The notes under the pieces are model-generated. The model was not told the origin of the DNA and did not search any database. It saw nothing but the letters and a program-made list of their open reading frames with translations. 64,000 nucleotides of DNA from Mesorhizobium prunaredense (lineage in GTDB: Bacteria > Pseudomonadota > Alphaproteobacteria > Rhizobiales > Rhizobiaceae): positions 166,639 to 230,638 of the forward strand of contig NZ_FTPD01000045.1 of the NCBI RefSeq assembly GCF_900156895.1. Direction: 5' to 3'. Positions 10,271 to 18,844 of this stretch are shown piece by piece; within the stretch, counting starts at the first letter, position 1; every line of letters starts with the position of its first letter. Both the position numbers and the translations under genes were made by a program.

Positions 10271-10672
10271 AGCCCAGATCGCGGCAGTGAAGCTTTTGCT
10301 CATTCCATTGCTGTCAGTGAAGGTTCTGCAGCGCTCGATATCACCGACAACGACCCGACGACTTTAACCTTCAATAGCACCGAAATCGCCAACAAGACGA
10401 TAAAGACCGCTCCTACGAAAACCCTGACGCAATCCCTCACCACATCGCTGGTCAACGATTTGTCGCTTTCGGTCAGTGCGCTGAGCCTCGGGCTTGATGT
10501 AACCGCCTTGCTTGGAACCGTGAGGCCGGCAGTGGTGGCGCTACTGAACGGCGTGACGGCGCCTGTCGACGACTTGGTTTACAATGTGCTTGGGGCGCTG
10601 GGCGTGCGCGTCGGCGAAGCCGATGTCCGGGTCATGGGGGCGACTTGCGGGCGCTCTGTGCTTGTTCAATGA
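10271..10672 (+). pseudogene. C-terminal fragment of a TadG-like (DUF2134) pilus-assembly protein
   Basis: The plus frame opens after a stop at 10268 and runs to TGA at 10672. It reads SAALDITDNDPTTLTFNST, then TKTLTQSLTTSLVNDL, VTAPVDDLVYNVLGALGVRV, GEADVRVMGATCGRSVLVQ. This is the typical end of TadG/DUF2134 proteins, including the GEAD...VTG..CG..VLV terminus. The N-terminal transmembrane and vWA-like parts are missing, and no good start codon or ribosome site precedes it. It abuts the GGDEF remnant and ends 10 bp from the convergent alpha-glucosidase gene, so the region is a deletion scar. Confidence 0.6.
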
Positions 10673-10682
10673 GCTAGAGAGA

Positions 10683-12308
10683 TCAGCCGGCTCGTCCGAG
10701 AAAGCAGCCCAAAGGCGGCAGCGACAGGATTTTTTCCTGCAAGGCGGCACCTGCGCCAAGGTCGATCGTCTCTGCGACATCGATACCCTGCGGCAACGGC
10801 CAGTTGGCCGGCTCCTCGGCGAAGTTGAAAACGCACAGCAGCTTCTCGCCGCCGCCGTCGCGAATGAAGGCAAGCACATCGCTCTCGGCATCGAGAAAGC
10901 GGATCGAACCTTGTACCAGCGCCGCATGCCGCTTGCGCAACGCCAGCATCGCCCGATAGCTGGCCAGAACTGACTTTTCCTCGCCGTTCTGGATATCGAC
11001 CGCGCGGGCGCGATGGCTTTCCGGGATTGGAAGCCACGGCCTGCCGATTGAAAAACCGGCATTGTTGGCGCCTTTCTCCCAGACCATCGGCGTGCGGCAG
11101 CCATCCCTGCCCTTGAACCCCGGCCAGAAGCGGATGCCATAAGGATCGCGCAGATCCTCGAACGCCAATTCCGCCTCCTCCAGCCCGAGTTCCTCACCCT
11201 GATAGAGGCAGATCGATCCACGCAGGCATGACAGCAGCGCGATGGAGAACTTCGCCATCCTTTCCGGATCGCCGCCGGGCCTTGTCCATCGCGTCACATG
11301 GCGAACGACATCGTGGTTGGAAAACGCCCAGCAGACCCAGCCGTCGGAGACAGCACTCTCGAACGCTTCGACGCATCCACGCACATGCGCCGCCGAGAAT
11401 TGCGGACCGAGCAGGTCGAAAGTGTAGCACATGTCGAGCTTGTCGCCGCCGCCGGTGTAGGCGGCGAGCGTCTGCAACGAACGGGCTTCGTCGCCGACCT
11501 CGCCGACAGCGGCGCGGCCCTCATATTCGTCGAGCAGCGCCCGAAAACGTTTGAGGAAAGCAAGGTTTTCGGGCTGCGTCTTGTCAAACAAATGCTCTTG
11601 ATAGAGGTAGGGATTGGTTTCGGTGTTGGTTCCTGCGACGCTTGACGCCAGGGGCGGGTTGTTGCGCAGCCAGCGGTCATGGACATAGTAGTTGACCGTA
11701 TCGAGGCGAAACCCGTCGACGCCGCGCTCCAGCCAAAACCGGACCGTTTCCAGCAAGGCGTCCTGAACCTCCGGATTGTGGAAATTGAGGTCCGGCTGCG
11801 AGGCGAGAAAATTGTGCATGTAATATTGCCTGCGGATCGCGTCCCACTCCCAGGCGGGGCCGCCGAAGACCGACAACCAGTTGTTGGGCGCGGTGCCATC
11901 TGGCTTTGGATCGGCCCAGACATACCAGTCCGCCTTGGGATTATCGCGGCTCGCGCGGCTTTCGACGAACCATTCGTGCCGGTCGGACGAATGCGACAGA
12001 ACCTGGTCAATAATGACTTTCAGGCCGAGACGGTGCGCCTCGGCGACCACTGCGTCGAAATCCTCTGATGTGCCGAACATCGGATCGACGGCTGTATAAT
12101 CGGAGACGTCGTAGCCCATATCGACCATCGGCGACTTGAAGAAGGGCGACAGCCAGACGGCGTCGGCGCCAAGCGATGCGACATGCGCCAGCCTCGATGT
12201 GATACCACGCAGATCGCCACTGCCGTCCGCCGTCGTGTCCTGGAAGGAGCGCGGGTAGATCTGGTAGATGACGCAGCCGCGCCACCATTCGGCGTGGTCA
12301 CTTGCCAC
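10683..12308 (-). CDS. Alpha-glucosidase, glycoside hydrolase family 13
   Basis: The product is 541 aa with a GTG start and an AAGGAG site 9 nt upstream; it overlaps the glgX stop by 11 nt. GH13 landmarks: YQIYPRSFQD near residue 16, GADAVWLSPFFKSP, nucleophile Asp in GVDGFRLDTVNYY, acid/base Glu in AAVGEVGDEA and transition-state Asp in FSNHDVVRH. The QPDLNFHNPEV segment is typical of alpha-glucosidases and oligo-1,6-glucosidases. It hydrolyses terminal alpha-glucosyl bonds of short oligosaccharides. As last gene of the glycogen operon it probably finishes the maltodextrins left by GlgP and GlgX. No signal peptide, so cytoplasmic. Confidence 0.88.
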   Translation of the reverse strand: MASDHAEWWRGCVIYQIYPRSFQDTTADGSGDLRGITSRLAHVASLGADAVWLSPFFKSPMVDMGYDVSDYTAVDPMFGTSEDFDAVVAEAHRLGLKVIIDQVLSHSSDRHEWFVESRASRDNPKADWYVWADPKPDGTAPNNWLSVFGGPAWEWDAIRRQYYMHNFLASQPDLNFHNPEVQDALLETVRFWLERGVDGFRLDTVNYYVHDRWLRNNPPLASSVAGTNTETNPYLYQEHLFDKTQPENLAFLKRFRALLDEYEGRAAVGEVGDEARSLQTLAAYTGGGDKLDMCYTFDLLGPQFSAAHVRGCVEAFESAVSDGWVCWAFSNHDVVRHVTRWTRPGGDPERMAKFSIALLSCLRGSICLYQGEELGLEEAELAFEDLRDPYGIRFWPGFKGRDGCRTPMVWEKGANNAGFSIGRPWLPIPESHRARAVDIQNGEEKSVLASYRAMLALRKRHAALVQGSIRFLDAESDVLAFIRDGGGEKLLCVFNFAEEPANWPLPQGIDVAETIDLGAGAALQEKILSLPPLGCFLGRAG

Positions 12309-14310
12309 TCGGGTTCTCCTTTATCTGAGCCTGCGCGGCTTCGTGTTCGATCATGAAGATCACCGTTCGCCCCGGCACCGGCCGTGAAATTCCGGCTGCG
12401 CCGTCCGGTGTTTCGATGGCTGGCTCCCAGCGAAATCCGTCGCGCTCCGGCAGCGTGAACATACACGCCCGGCGATCGCCATTGATGACCACGGCAAGGC
12501 GGCAATCATCGCTGCCGAGCATCATGACCAGGCGGTACCGCCCCGGATCGTGCCAGCCTGCCTCGTCGAGCGGCGTGCCGGTTTCAGTGAGCCAGACCGC
12601 GTCCGGTTTCTCTGATCCGGGCGGCGGCTCTCCGGTCAGGAAGCGCGTGTCGGAAAGCGCCGGCACGGAACGACGCAACGTGGCGAGCAAAACCGCGTAT
12701 TGTTCCAGCGCCTGGTCGCGCCCGGCCCAGTCGAGCCAGGTGATCTCATTGTCCTGCGCATAGGCGTTGTTGTTGCCCTTCTGGGTGCGGCCGAATTCGT
12801 CTCCGGCGGTCAGCATGATCGTGCCGCGCGAGGCAAACAGCGTGGCCAGCAGCGCACATCGGTCATCGAAACGTTCCGTAACGATTGCCCGGTCGCCGGT
12901 CTCACCCTCGACGCCATTGTTCCAGGACAGATTGTCGTCGTGGCCATCGCGGTTCTGCTCGCCATTGGCCTCATTGTGCTTGTGCTCATAGGCAACAATG
13001 TCGGCCAGCGTCATGCCGTCATGCGCGGCGATGAAATTGACGCTGCGGCTCGTCTGCTGGCCTGCCTTGGCAAACACGTCGGACGAGCCGGCAAGGCGGG
13101 TGGCGAGCGTGCCGACCATGCCGCTATCGCCGCGCCAGAAGCGGCGAATATCGTCGCGATATCTGTCGTTCCATTCGAGGAAGGGCGGCGGAAAATTGCC
13201 AAGCTGATAGCCGTCTGGGCCGATGTCCCAAGGCTCGGCGACCAGCACCCGGTCGCCAAGGACCGGATCGTCCCGAATAGCCGTGAGCAGTGGCGCAGCG
13301 GCGTCGAACGCGCCATCGACCCGCCCCAGAATGGGCGCCAGATCGAAGCGGAAACCGTCGACGCCGGCATGGCAGACAAAGTGACGAAGCGTGTCGAGGA
13401 CCATTTCCCGGACGACCGGGTGATCACAAGCGACGGTGTTGCCGGTGCCGGTGTCGTTGATCAAGCTGCCGTCCGGCCGATGCCGGTAGTAGGCGCGGCT
13501 GTCGAGGCCGCGCAGCGACAGCGTCGGCCCAAGCCTGTCGCTTTCGCCGGTGTGGTTGAAGACAAGATCGAGGATGACGCCGATGCCGGCCCCACGCAGC
13601 GTGGCAGCCGTCTGCCGCAATTCCGCGAGACCGCCGGGCGCGAGGCGCGGATCGAGCGCCATGAAGGTCACGGGATTGTAGCCCCAGGCATTGCGCAGCC
13701 CGAGCGGCGGCAAATGCCGCTCGTCGATCGATGCCGTCACCGGCATCAGTTCGACCGTCCCGACCCCGAGTTTTTTCAGGTGCTCGACGATAGCCGGATG
13801 GGCAAGCGCTGAAATCGTCCCGCGCTGGTGCTTCGGGATGTCCGGATGCAGCATGGTGAAGGCGCGCACCGGCACTTCATAGATCAGGCCACCGGGCTGG
13901 AACGGCGGCGGCAAGGCAGGCACCGGCTGCGGCAGGGTGGCGGCAACCGCCTTCGGCAGCAGCAGCGCAGTGTCCGTGCCCTCGCCCCGGCGCGCGGCGA
14001 GCCTGCGGTCATAGACATAGGGCCTGTCGATTTCGACGGCATAGGGGTCGACCAGCAGCTTGTCGGGATCGAACCAAAGCCCTTTCTCGGGCGCATAGTC
14101 GCCATCGGCGCGAAGCCCGTATCGGGTGCCGGCGGCGAGGCCGGCAACGAAAAGCGCGTGAACGCCCTCGCCTTCCGATATCAACTCGAGCCGATCGATC
14201 TCGCGCGCGCCGGTGTCATCGAAGATCGACACCCAGAGACGCCGCGCCGAGGACGACCACGCGGCAAAACGGATACCTTCATAGGTGATGGTTGCGCCGA
14301 GCGAGGTCAC
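12298..14310 (-). CDS. glgX: Glycogen debranching enzyme GlgX (GH13 isoamylase type)
   Basis: The product is 670 aa from GTG 14308-14310. The frame is open 74 codons further upstream, but that part translates a palindromic repeat, so the GTG giving VTSLGATITYEGIRFAAWSS is preferred. An N-terminal CBM48-like domain (FAAWSSSARRLWVSIFDD) precedes the GH13 barrel with VYEVPVRAFT-like opening (GLIYEVPVRAFTMLHPD), VILDLVFNHTGE, nucleophile Asp in DGFRFDLAPILG, Glu in VLVAEPWDIGPDGY and NFIAAHDGMTL. GlgX cuts alpha-1,6 branches of phosphorylase-limit glycogen. It lies between pgm and the alpha-glucosidase gene. Confidence 0.9.
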   Translation of the reverse strand: MTSLGATITYEGIRFAAWSSSARRLWVSIFDDTGAREIDRLELISEGEGVHALFVAGLAAGTRYGLRADGDYAPEKGLWFDPDKLLVDPYAVEIDRPYVYDRRLAARRGEGTDTALLLPKAVAATLPQPVPALPPPFQPGGLIYEVPVRAFTMLHPDIPKHQRGTISALAHPAIVEHLKKLGVGTVELMPVTASIDERHLPPLGLRNAWGYNPVTFMALDPRLAPGGLAELRQTAATLRGAGIGVILDLVFNHTGESDRLGPTLSLRGLDSRAYYRHRPDGSLINDTGTGNTVACDHPVVREMVLDTLRHFVCHAGVDGFRFDLAPILGRVDGAFDAAAPLLTAIRDDPVLGDRVLVAEPWDIGPDGYQLGNFPPPFLEWNDRYRDDIRRFWRGDSGMVGTLATRLAGSSDVFAKAGQQTSRSVNFIAAHDGMTLADIVAYEHKHNEANGEQNRDGHDDNLSWNNGVEGETGDRAIVTERFDDRCALLATLFASRGTIMLTAGDEFGRTQKGNNNAYAQDNEITWLDWAGRDQALEQYAVLLATLRRSVPALSDTRFLTGEPPPGSEKPDAVWLTETGTPLDEAGWHDPGRYRLVMMLGSDDCRLAVVINGDRRACMFTLPERDGFRWEPAIETPDGAAGISRPVPGRTVIFMIEHEAAQAQIKENPSGK

Positions 14311-14369
14311 GCAAACCAACCTTGCAGTGCATTGCCGCAAACGTTCGGGATTGACCGAGGCCGCCCCCA

Positions 14370-14431
14370 CTTCGTCATCCCAGGACGAAGCAGGAGCGAA
14401 GCGACGCGGCGCAGACCCCAGGATGACGAAG
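14370..14431. repeat. Palindromic repeat between pgm and glgX
   Basis: Perfect 11-bp arms CTTCGTCATCC (14370-14380) and GGATGACGAAG (14421-14431) enclose about 40 bp rich in GAAGC and GACGC. This resembles a dispersed Rhizobiales repeat. It lies inside the 151-bp glgX leader and explains the spurious upstream extension of the glgX frame. Confidence 0.65.
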
Positions 14432-14461
14432 CGATAGGCGTTTTGGCCAATCTCCAAAGCC

Positions 14462-16090
14462 TCAAGTAATGACGCTCGGCTTGTTGCGGCCTGTGTGGCT
14501 CTTGATGCCGGCAATATCATCGGCTGCCGCAATCAGGTCGGCAAGCGCCTCCTGCGTGTCGAGATCGTGCCTGGACTGGTCCGGCTCGTAGCGCTCGATA
14601 TATACGCGCAGCGTCGCCCCCGAGGTACCGGTGCCGGAGAGACGGAAGACGACGCGCGATCCGCCTTCGAACAGCACCCTGATGCCCTGGTTCCTGGCTA
14701 TCGAGCCGTCGACCGGGTCGTGGTAGGCGAAATCATCGGCGCTGGCGATCTTCATGCCGCGCACGCTGGTGCCGGGCAAGGAAGCGAGCTTGGCCCGCAG
14801 TTCGTCGACCAGCGCATTGGCCCGGTCGGTTTCGACCTCCTCGTAGTCATGGCGTGAGTAGTAATTGCGGCCATAGGCGGCCCAGTGCTCGGTGACGATC
14901 TGCTTGGTGCTTTCGCCGCGGGCCGCGAGGATATTGAGCCACAAAAGCACGGCCCACAGCCCGTCCTTTTCGCGGACATGATTGGAGCCGGTTCCGGCAC
15001 TTTCCTCGCCGCAGATCGTTGCCATGTCGGCATCGAGCAGATTGCCAAAGAATTTCCAGCCGGTCGGCGTTTCATAGATGCCGATGCCGAGCTTTTCGGC
15101 GACGCGGTCGGCTGCAGCGCTGGTCGGCATCGAGCGGGCGATGCCTTTCAGGCCGGCCTTGTAGCCCGGCGCCAGATGGGCATTGGCGGCGAGGATAGCC
15201 ACCGAATCCGACGGGGTGACGAAAATGCCCTTGCCGATGATCAGGTTGCGGTCGCCGTCGCCGTCGGAAGCGGCGCCGAAATCCGGCGCTTCCGGTCCCA
15301 TCATCTCGTCATAGAGGTGCTTTGCGTGGACCAGGTTCGGGTCTGGGTGGTGGCCGCCGAAATCCGGCAGCGGAATGAAGTTGCGGGCGGTGCCTTTCGG
15401 CGCGCCGAGCCGGTTTTCCAGGATCTCCTTGGCATAGGGACCGGTCACGGCATGCATGGCGTCGAAGCGCATGCGGAAGCCTGACTTGAACAGCCCGCGC
15501 AAGGCATCGAAATCGAACAGATTTTCCATCAGCTCGGCATAGTCGGCGACCGGATCGATCACCTCGACGGTCATGCCGCCCGCCTCGACGGTACCGATCG
15601 TGTCGAGGTCGACCGTGCCGATATCGGCGATCTTGAAGCTCGAAATCACCTTGGTCTTGGCGAAGATCGCGTCGGTCAGCTTTTCCGGTGCCGGGCCGCC
15701 ATTGCCGGCATTGTATTTGATGCCAAAATCCTCGTGCGGGCCGCCCGGATTGTGGCTGGCCGACAGGATGATGCCGCCGAAGGTTTTGTATTTGCGAATG
15801 ATATTCGAAGCGGCCGGCGTCGACAGGATGCCGCCCTGCCCGACCATCACCTTGCCGAAACCGTTTGCCGCCGCCATGGCAATGGCCTTCTGGATGACCT
15901 CGCGGTTGTAAAAGCGGCCGTCGCCGCCGATCACCAGCGTCTTGCCCTCGAACCCGTGCAGCGCATCGAAAATCGACTGGATGAAGTTCTCGGCATAGTG
16001 CTCCTGCTGGAACACCGGCACTTTCTTGCGCAGCCCGGACGTGCCGGGCTTCTGGTCGAGATAAGGTTTGGTGGCGACGGTGCGTATCAT
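14462..16090 (-). CDS. pgm: Phosphoglucomutase, alpha-D-glucose-specific
   Basis: The product is 542 aa. The phosphoserine loop is in GGIILSASHNPGGPHEDFGI, the metal-binding loop is ASDGDGDRNL, the sugar-binding GEESAGTGSNHVREKDG lies near residue 360 and the phosphate-binding SGTGTSGATLRVY near the C-terminus. These identify the glucose-specific PGM subfamily rather than a bacterial phosphomannomutase. It interconverts glucose-1-phosphate and glucose-6-phosphate, linking GlgC/GlgP to central metabolism. It starts 3 nt after the glgA stop, so the two genes are co-translated. Confidence 0.95.
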   Translation of the reverse strand: MIRTVATKPYLDQKPGTSGLRKKVPVFQQEHYAENFIQSIFDALHGFEGKTLVIGGDGRFYNREVIQKAIAMAAANGFGKVMVGQGGILSTPAASNIIRKYKTFGGIILSASHNPGGPHEDFGIKYNAGNGGPAPEKLTDAIFAKTKVISSFKIADIGTVDLDTIGTVEAGGMTVEVIDPVADYAELMENLFDFDALRGLFKSGFRMRFDAMHAVTGPYAKEILENRLGAPKGTARNFIPLPDFGGHHPDPNLVHAKHLYDEMMGPEAPDFGAASDGDGDRNLIIGKGIFVTPSDSVAILAANAHLAPGYKAGLKGIARSMPTSAAADRVAEKLGIGIYETPTGWKFFGNLLDADMATICGEESAGTGSNHVREKDGLWAVLLWLNILAARGESTKQIVTEHWAAYGRNYYSRHDYEEVETDRANALVDELRAKLASLPGTSVRGMKIASADDFAYHDPVDGSIARNQGIRVLFEGGSRVVFRLSGTGTSGATLRVYIERYEPDQSRHDLDTQEALADLIAAADDIAGIKSHTGRNKPSVIT

Positions 16091-16093
16091 GCG

Positions 16094-17539
16094 TCAGACA
16101 GCCCTTTTCGAAAGCAGCAAGCGATAGAGTTCGAGGTATTTTTCTGCGCTTTTATCCCATGACACATCCGCCTTCATGCCTTGCCGCTGCATCGACGTCC
16201 AGATCGTAGGGTGGGCGTGCGCCGCGACCAGCCGGCGGATGGCGTGCAGCAAGGCGCCGGCATCGGCGGGTGCGAACTGGAAGCCGGTCGCCACACCTGC
16301 CGAAATCGCCGCTTCATTGGCGTCGATGACCGTGTCGGCAAGACCGCCGGTGCGGGCGACGACCGGCACGCAGCCATAGCGCAGGCCGTAAAGCTGCGTC
16401 AGTCCGCAAGGCTCGAAGCGCGACGGGATGACGATTGCGTCACAGCCGCCCTGCATGGTGTGGGAAAGCGCCTCGTCATAACCGACGACGACGCCGATGC
16501 GACCGCGATGGCGGGCGGCGGCGGCCAGCAGCGCGCCTTCGAGGCCGGCGTCGCCGGACCCCAGGATCGCCAAGCGGGCACCCCTCGCAACAATCCCGTC
16601 GACGACCGTTGCCAGTATGTCCATTCCCTTCTGCCAGGTGAGCCGGCTGATCACGCAGACAATCGGACTGTCGTCGCGGTCAAGGTTGAAACGATCCTCG
16701 ACGGCGGTCCGGTTTGGGTGTCGCGCCTTCAATGTCTTGGCCGTGTAGTTGGAGACCAGATGCTTGTCGGTTTCAGGGTTCCATATCTCGGTGTCGATGC
16801 CGTTGACGATGCCATAGAGATCGACGGACCGCATGTTGATGAGGCCATCGAGCCCCATGCCGAATTCCGGCGAGCGGATCTCCTGCGCATAGGTCGGGCT
16901 GACTGTGGTGATGGCCCAGGCGGCTTGCAGGCCAGCCTTGAGGAAACCGACGCCGCCATAATATTCGACGCCGTCGAGCGCCATGGCCGCCGCCGGCAAG
17001 CCGAGTTCGCCAAAGATTCCGGCGCCGAACTGGCCCTGGAAAGCGAGATTGTGGACGGTGATCATCGACGGCGTGCCGACCGCTTTGCCGTAGCGCATAT
17101 AGGCCAGCGTCATCGCCGATTGCCAGTCATGGGCATGGACGATGTCCGGCTGGTAACCCGAGACGGCGCCGCCGGCGATGTCGCCGCCAACCTGGCTCAG
17201 GGCCGCGAAACGCCGCCAATTGTCCGGCCAGTCGGCGCCGGTGGCATTGCCATAGGGGCCGCCGGGGCGATCGAACAGATGCGGCGCGTCGAGCACGAAC
17301 AGGTCGAGCCCGGCGATCTGGACGGCATGGACCGAAGCCTTGCCGCCTTGCAGCAACGGATAGTGGTGAACGGGTTTTTTCTTCTTGAAGGCATCCATGA
17401 TCTGGGGATAGCCGGGAACAAGCGAGCGCATCGCCACGCCCTTGCCGGCGAGCGCGATGGGCAACGCGCCGGTCACGTCGGCAAGCCCGCCAGTCTTGAT
17501 CAGAGGGAATATTTCGGGCGTGACCGACAGGACCTGCAT
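16094..17539 (-). CDS. glgA: Glycogen synthase, ADP-glucose type (GT5)
   Basis: The product is 481 aa. It begins MQVLSVTPEIFPLIKTGGLA, containing the KTGGL ADP-glucose loop. The GT-B C-lobe shows SRLTWQKGMDIL and IVIPSRFEPCGLTQLYGLRY with the E-X7-E type pair of retaining synthases. The enzyme elongates alpha-1,4-glucan from ADP-glucose. Its ATG directly follows the glgC stop with no spacer, so synthesis is coupled to the enzyme that supplies its substrate. Confidence 0.95.
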   Translation of the reverse strand: MQVLSVTPEIFPLIKTGGLADVTGALPIALAGKGVAMRSLVPGYPQIMDAFKKKKPVHHYPLLQGGKASVHAVQIAGLDLFVLDAPHLFDRPGGPYGNATGADWPDNWRRFAALSQVGGDIAGGAVSGYQPDIVHAHDWQSAMTLAYMRYGKAVGTPSMITVHNLAFQGQFGAGIFGELGLPAAAMALDGVEYYGGVGFLKAGLQAAWAITTVSPTYAQEIRSPEFGMGLDGLINMRSVDLYGIVNGIDTEIWNPETDKHLVSNYTAKTLKARHPNRTAVEDRFNLDRDDSPIVCVISRLTWQKGMDILATVVDGIVARGARLAILGSGDAGLEGALLAAAARHRGRIGVVVGYDEALSHTMQGGCDAIVIPSRFEPCGLTQLYGLRYGCVPVVARTGGLADTVIDANEAAISAGVATGFQFAPADAGALLHAIRRLVAAHAHPTIWTSMQRQGMKADVSWDKSAEKYLELYRLLLSKRAV

Positions 17540-18808
17540 TCACGACAATCCCAGTTTGTCGATCATGGCCTGCGTGACGAGGCAGATGCCCTTTTCGGAA
17601 ACGCGGAAGCGCTTGGCGTCGAGGACGGGATCCTCGCCGACCACGAGCCCTTCGGGAATCCTGACGCCATGATCGATCACCACGCGCTTCAATCTCGCGC
17701 TGCGGCCGACCTGGCAGTCGGGCAGCATGACGACGTCCTCGAGCGTCGAATAGGAGTTGATGCGCGCGCCGGTGAAGATCAGGCTTCGCTTCAGCGACGC
17801 GCCTGAGACGATGCAATCGCCCGAGACCAGCGAGGATACCGCCGAGCCACGGCGGCCATCCTCGTCATGCACGAACTTTGCCGGCGGCTTCAGCTCGGCA
17901 TAGGTCCAGATCGGCCAGTCGCGGTCGTAGAGGTCGAGCTCGGGGGTGATGTCGGTGAGGTCGATATTGGCTTCCCAATAGGCGTCGACTGTCCCGACAT
18001 CGCGCCAGTAGGCTTCGTTCTCGGCGGTCGAGCGCACGCAGGATTTGGCGAAGCGATGGGCGATCGCCTTCCCGTGCTCGACGACATAGGGGATGATGTC
18101 CTTGCCGAAGTCACGGCTTGAGCCCGGTTCGGCCGCGTCGCGGCGCAGTTGCTCCATCAGGAACTTGGTCTTGAACACGTAGATGCCCATCGAGGCCAGG
18201 GCAAAATCCGGCTTGTCGGGAATGCCGGGCGGATCGGCGGGTTTCTCGATGAAGGAGATGATGGTGTCCTTCTTGTCGACATGCATGACGCCGAAGCCGG
18301 TCGCCTCCATGCGCGGCACTTCGAGGCAGCCGACGGTGACGTCGGCGCCGGCGTCGACATGCTGGCGAAGCATCAGCTCGTAGTCCATCTTGTAGACGTG
18401 ATCGCCGGCCAGGATGACCATGTATTCGGGCCCGTAGGCCTCGATGATGTCGATGTTCTGGTAGACGGCATCGGCCGTGCCCTCATACCATTGCGTTTCC
18501 GATACGCGTTGGCTGGCCGGCAGGATATCGAAGCTCTCATTACGCTCGGGCCGCAGGAAGTTCCAGCCGCGCTGCAGGTGACGGATCAGCGAATGCGCCT
18601 TGTACTGGGTGGCAACGCCGAGGCGGCGAATACCGGAATTGAGCGCATTGGACAGCGCAAAATCGATGATGCGCGTCTTGCCGCCGAAATAGACCGCGGG
18701 CTTGGCGCGCCGGTCGGTCAATTCCTTGAGGCGGCTGCCACGGCCGCCGGCCAGAACATAGGCCATGGCATCGCGCGCCAGCGGCTGGGTCCGTTTTATC
18801 TCTGCCAT
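17540..18808 (-). CDS. glgC: Glucose-1-phosphate adenylyltransferase
   Basis: The product is 422 aa. The nucleotide-binding motif GGRGSRLKELTDRRAKP and FGGKTRIIDFALSNALNSG are at residues about 21-55. Further features are the substrate loop WYEGTADAVYQN, VILAGDHVYKMDY, and C-terminal left-handed beta-helix repeats (SGDCIVSGASLKRSLIF). It makes ADP-glucose from ATP and glucose-1-phosphate, the committed and normally allosterically controlled step of glycogen synthesis. It lies 36 bp after glgB. Confidence 0.95.
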   Translation of the reverse strand: MAEIKRTQPLARDAMAYVLAGGRGSRLKELTDRRAKPAVYFGGKTRIIDFALSNALNSGIRRLGVATQYKAHSLIRHLQRGWNFLRPERNESFDILPASQRVSETQWYEGTADAVYQNIDIIEAYGPEYMVILAGDHVYKMDYELMLRQHVDAGADVTVGCLEVPRMEATGFGVMHVDKKDTIISFIEKPADPPGIPDKPDFALASMGIYVFKTKFLMEQLRRDAAEPGSSRDFGKDIIPYVVEHGKAIAHRFAKSCVRSTAENEAYWRDVGTVDAYWEANIDLTDITPELDLYDRDWPIWTYAELKPPAKFVHDEDGRRGSAVSSLVSGDCIVSGASLKRSLIFTGARINSYSTLEDVVMLPDCQVGRSARLKRVVIDHGVRIPEGLVVGEDPVLDAKRFRVSEKGICLVTQAMIDKLGLS

Positions 18809-18844
18809 TTTTATCCTCCCAAGTTACGCGCTGCGAGACATCGC

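Noticed and set aside
14311..14532. Upstream extension of glgX by 74 codons
   Set aside because: The extension translates through a palindromic repeat and the pgm stop region and does not resemble GlgX; GTG 14310 gives the normal N-terminus.
16181..17806. Long open frame on the plus strand antisense to glgA and glgC
   Set aside because: High-GC codon bias of the minus-strand genes leaves the antisense frame open. The translation is Arg/Asp/Val-rich with no family resemblance, and it has no ribosome site.
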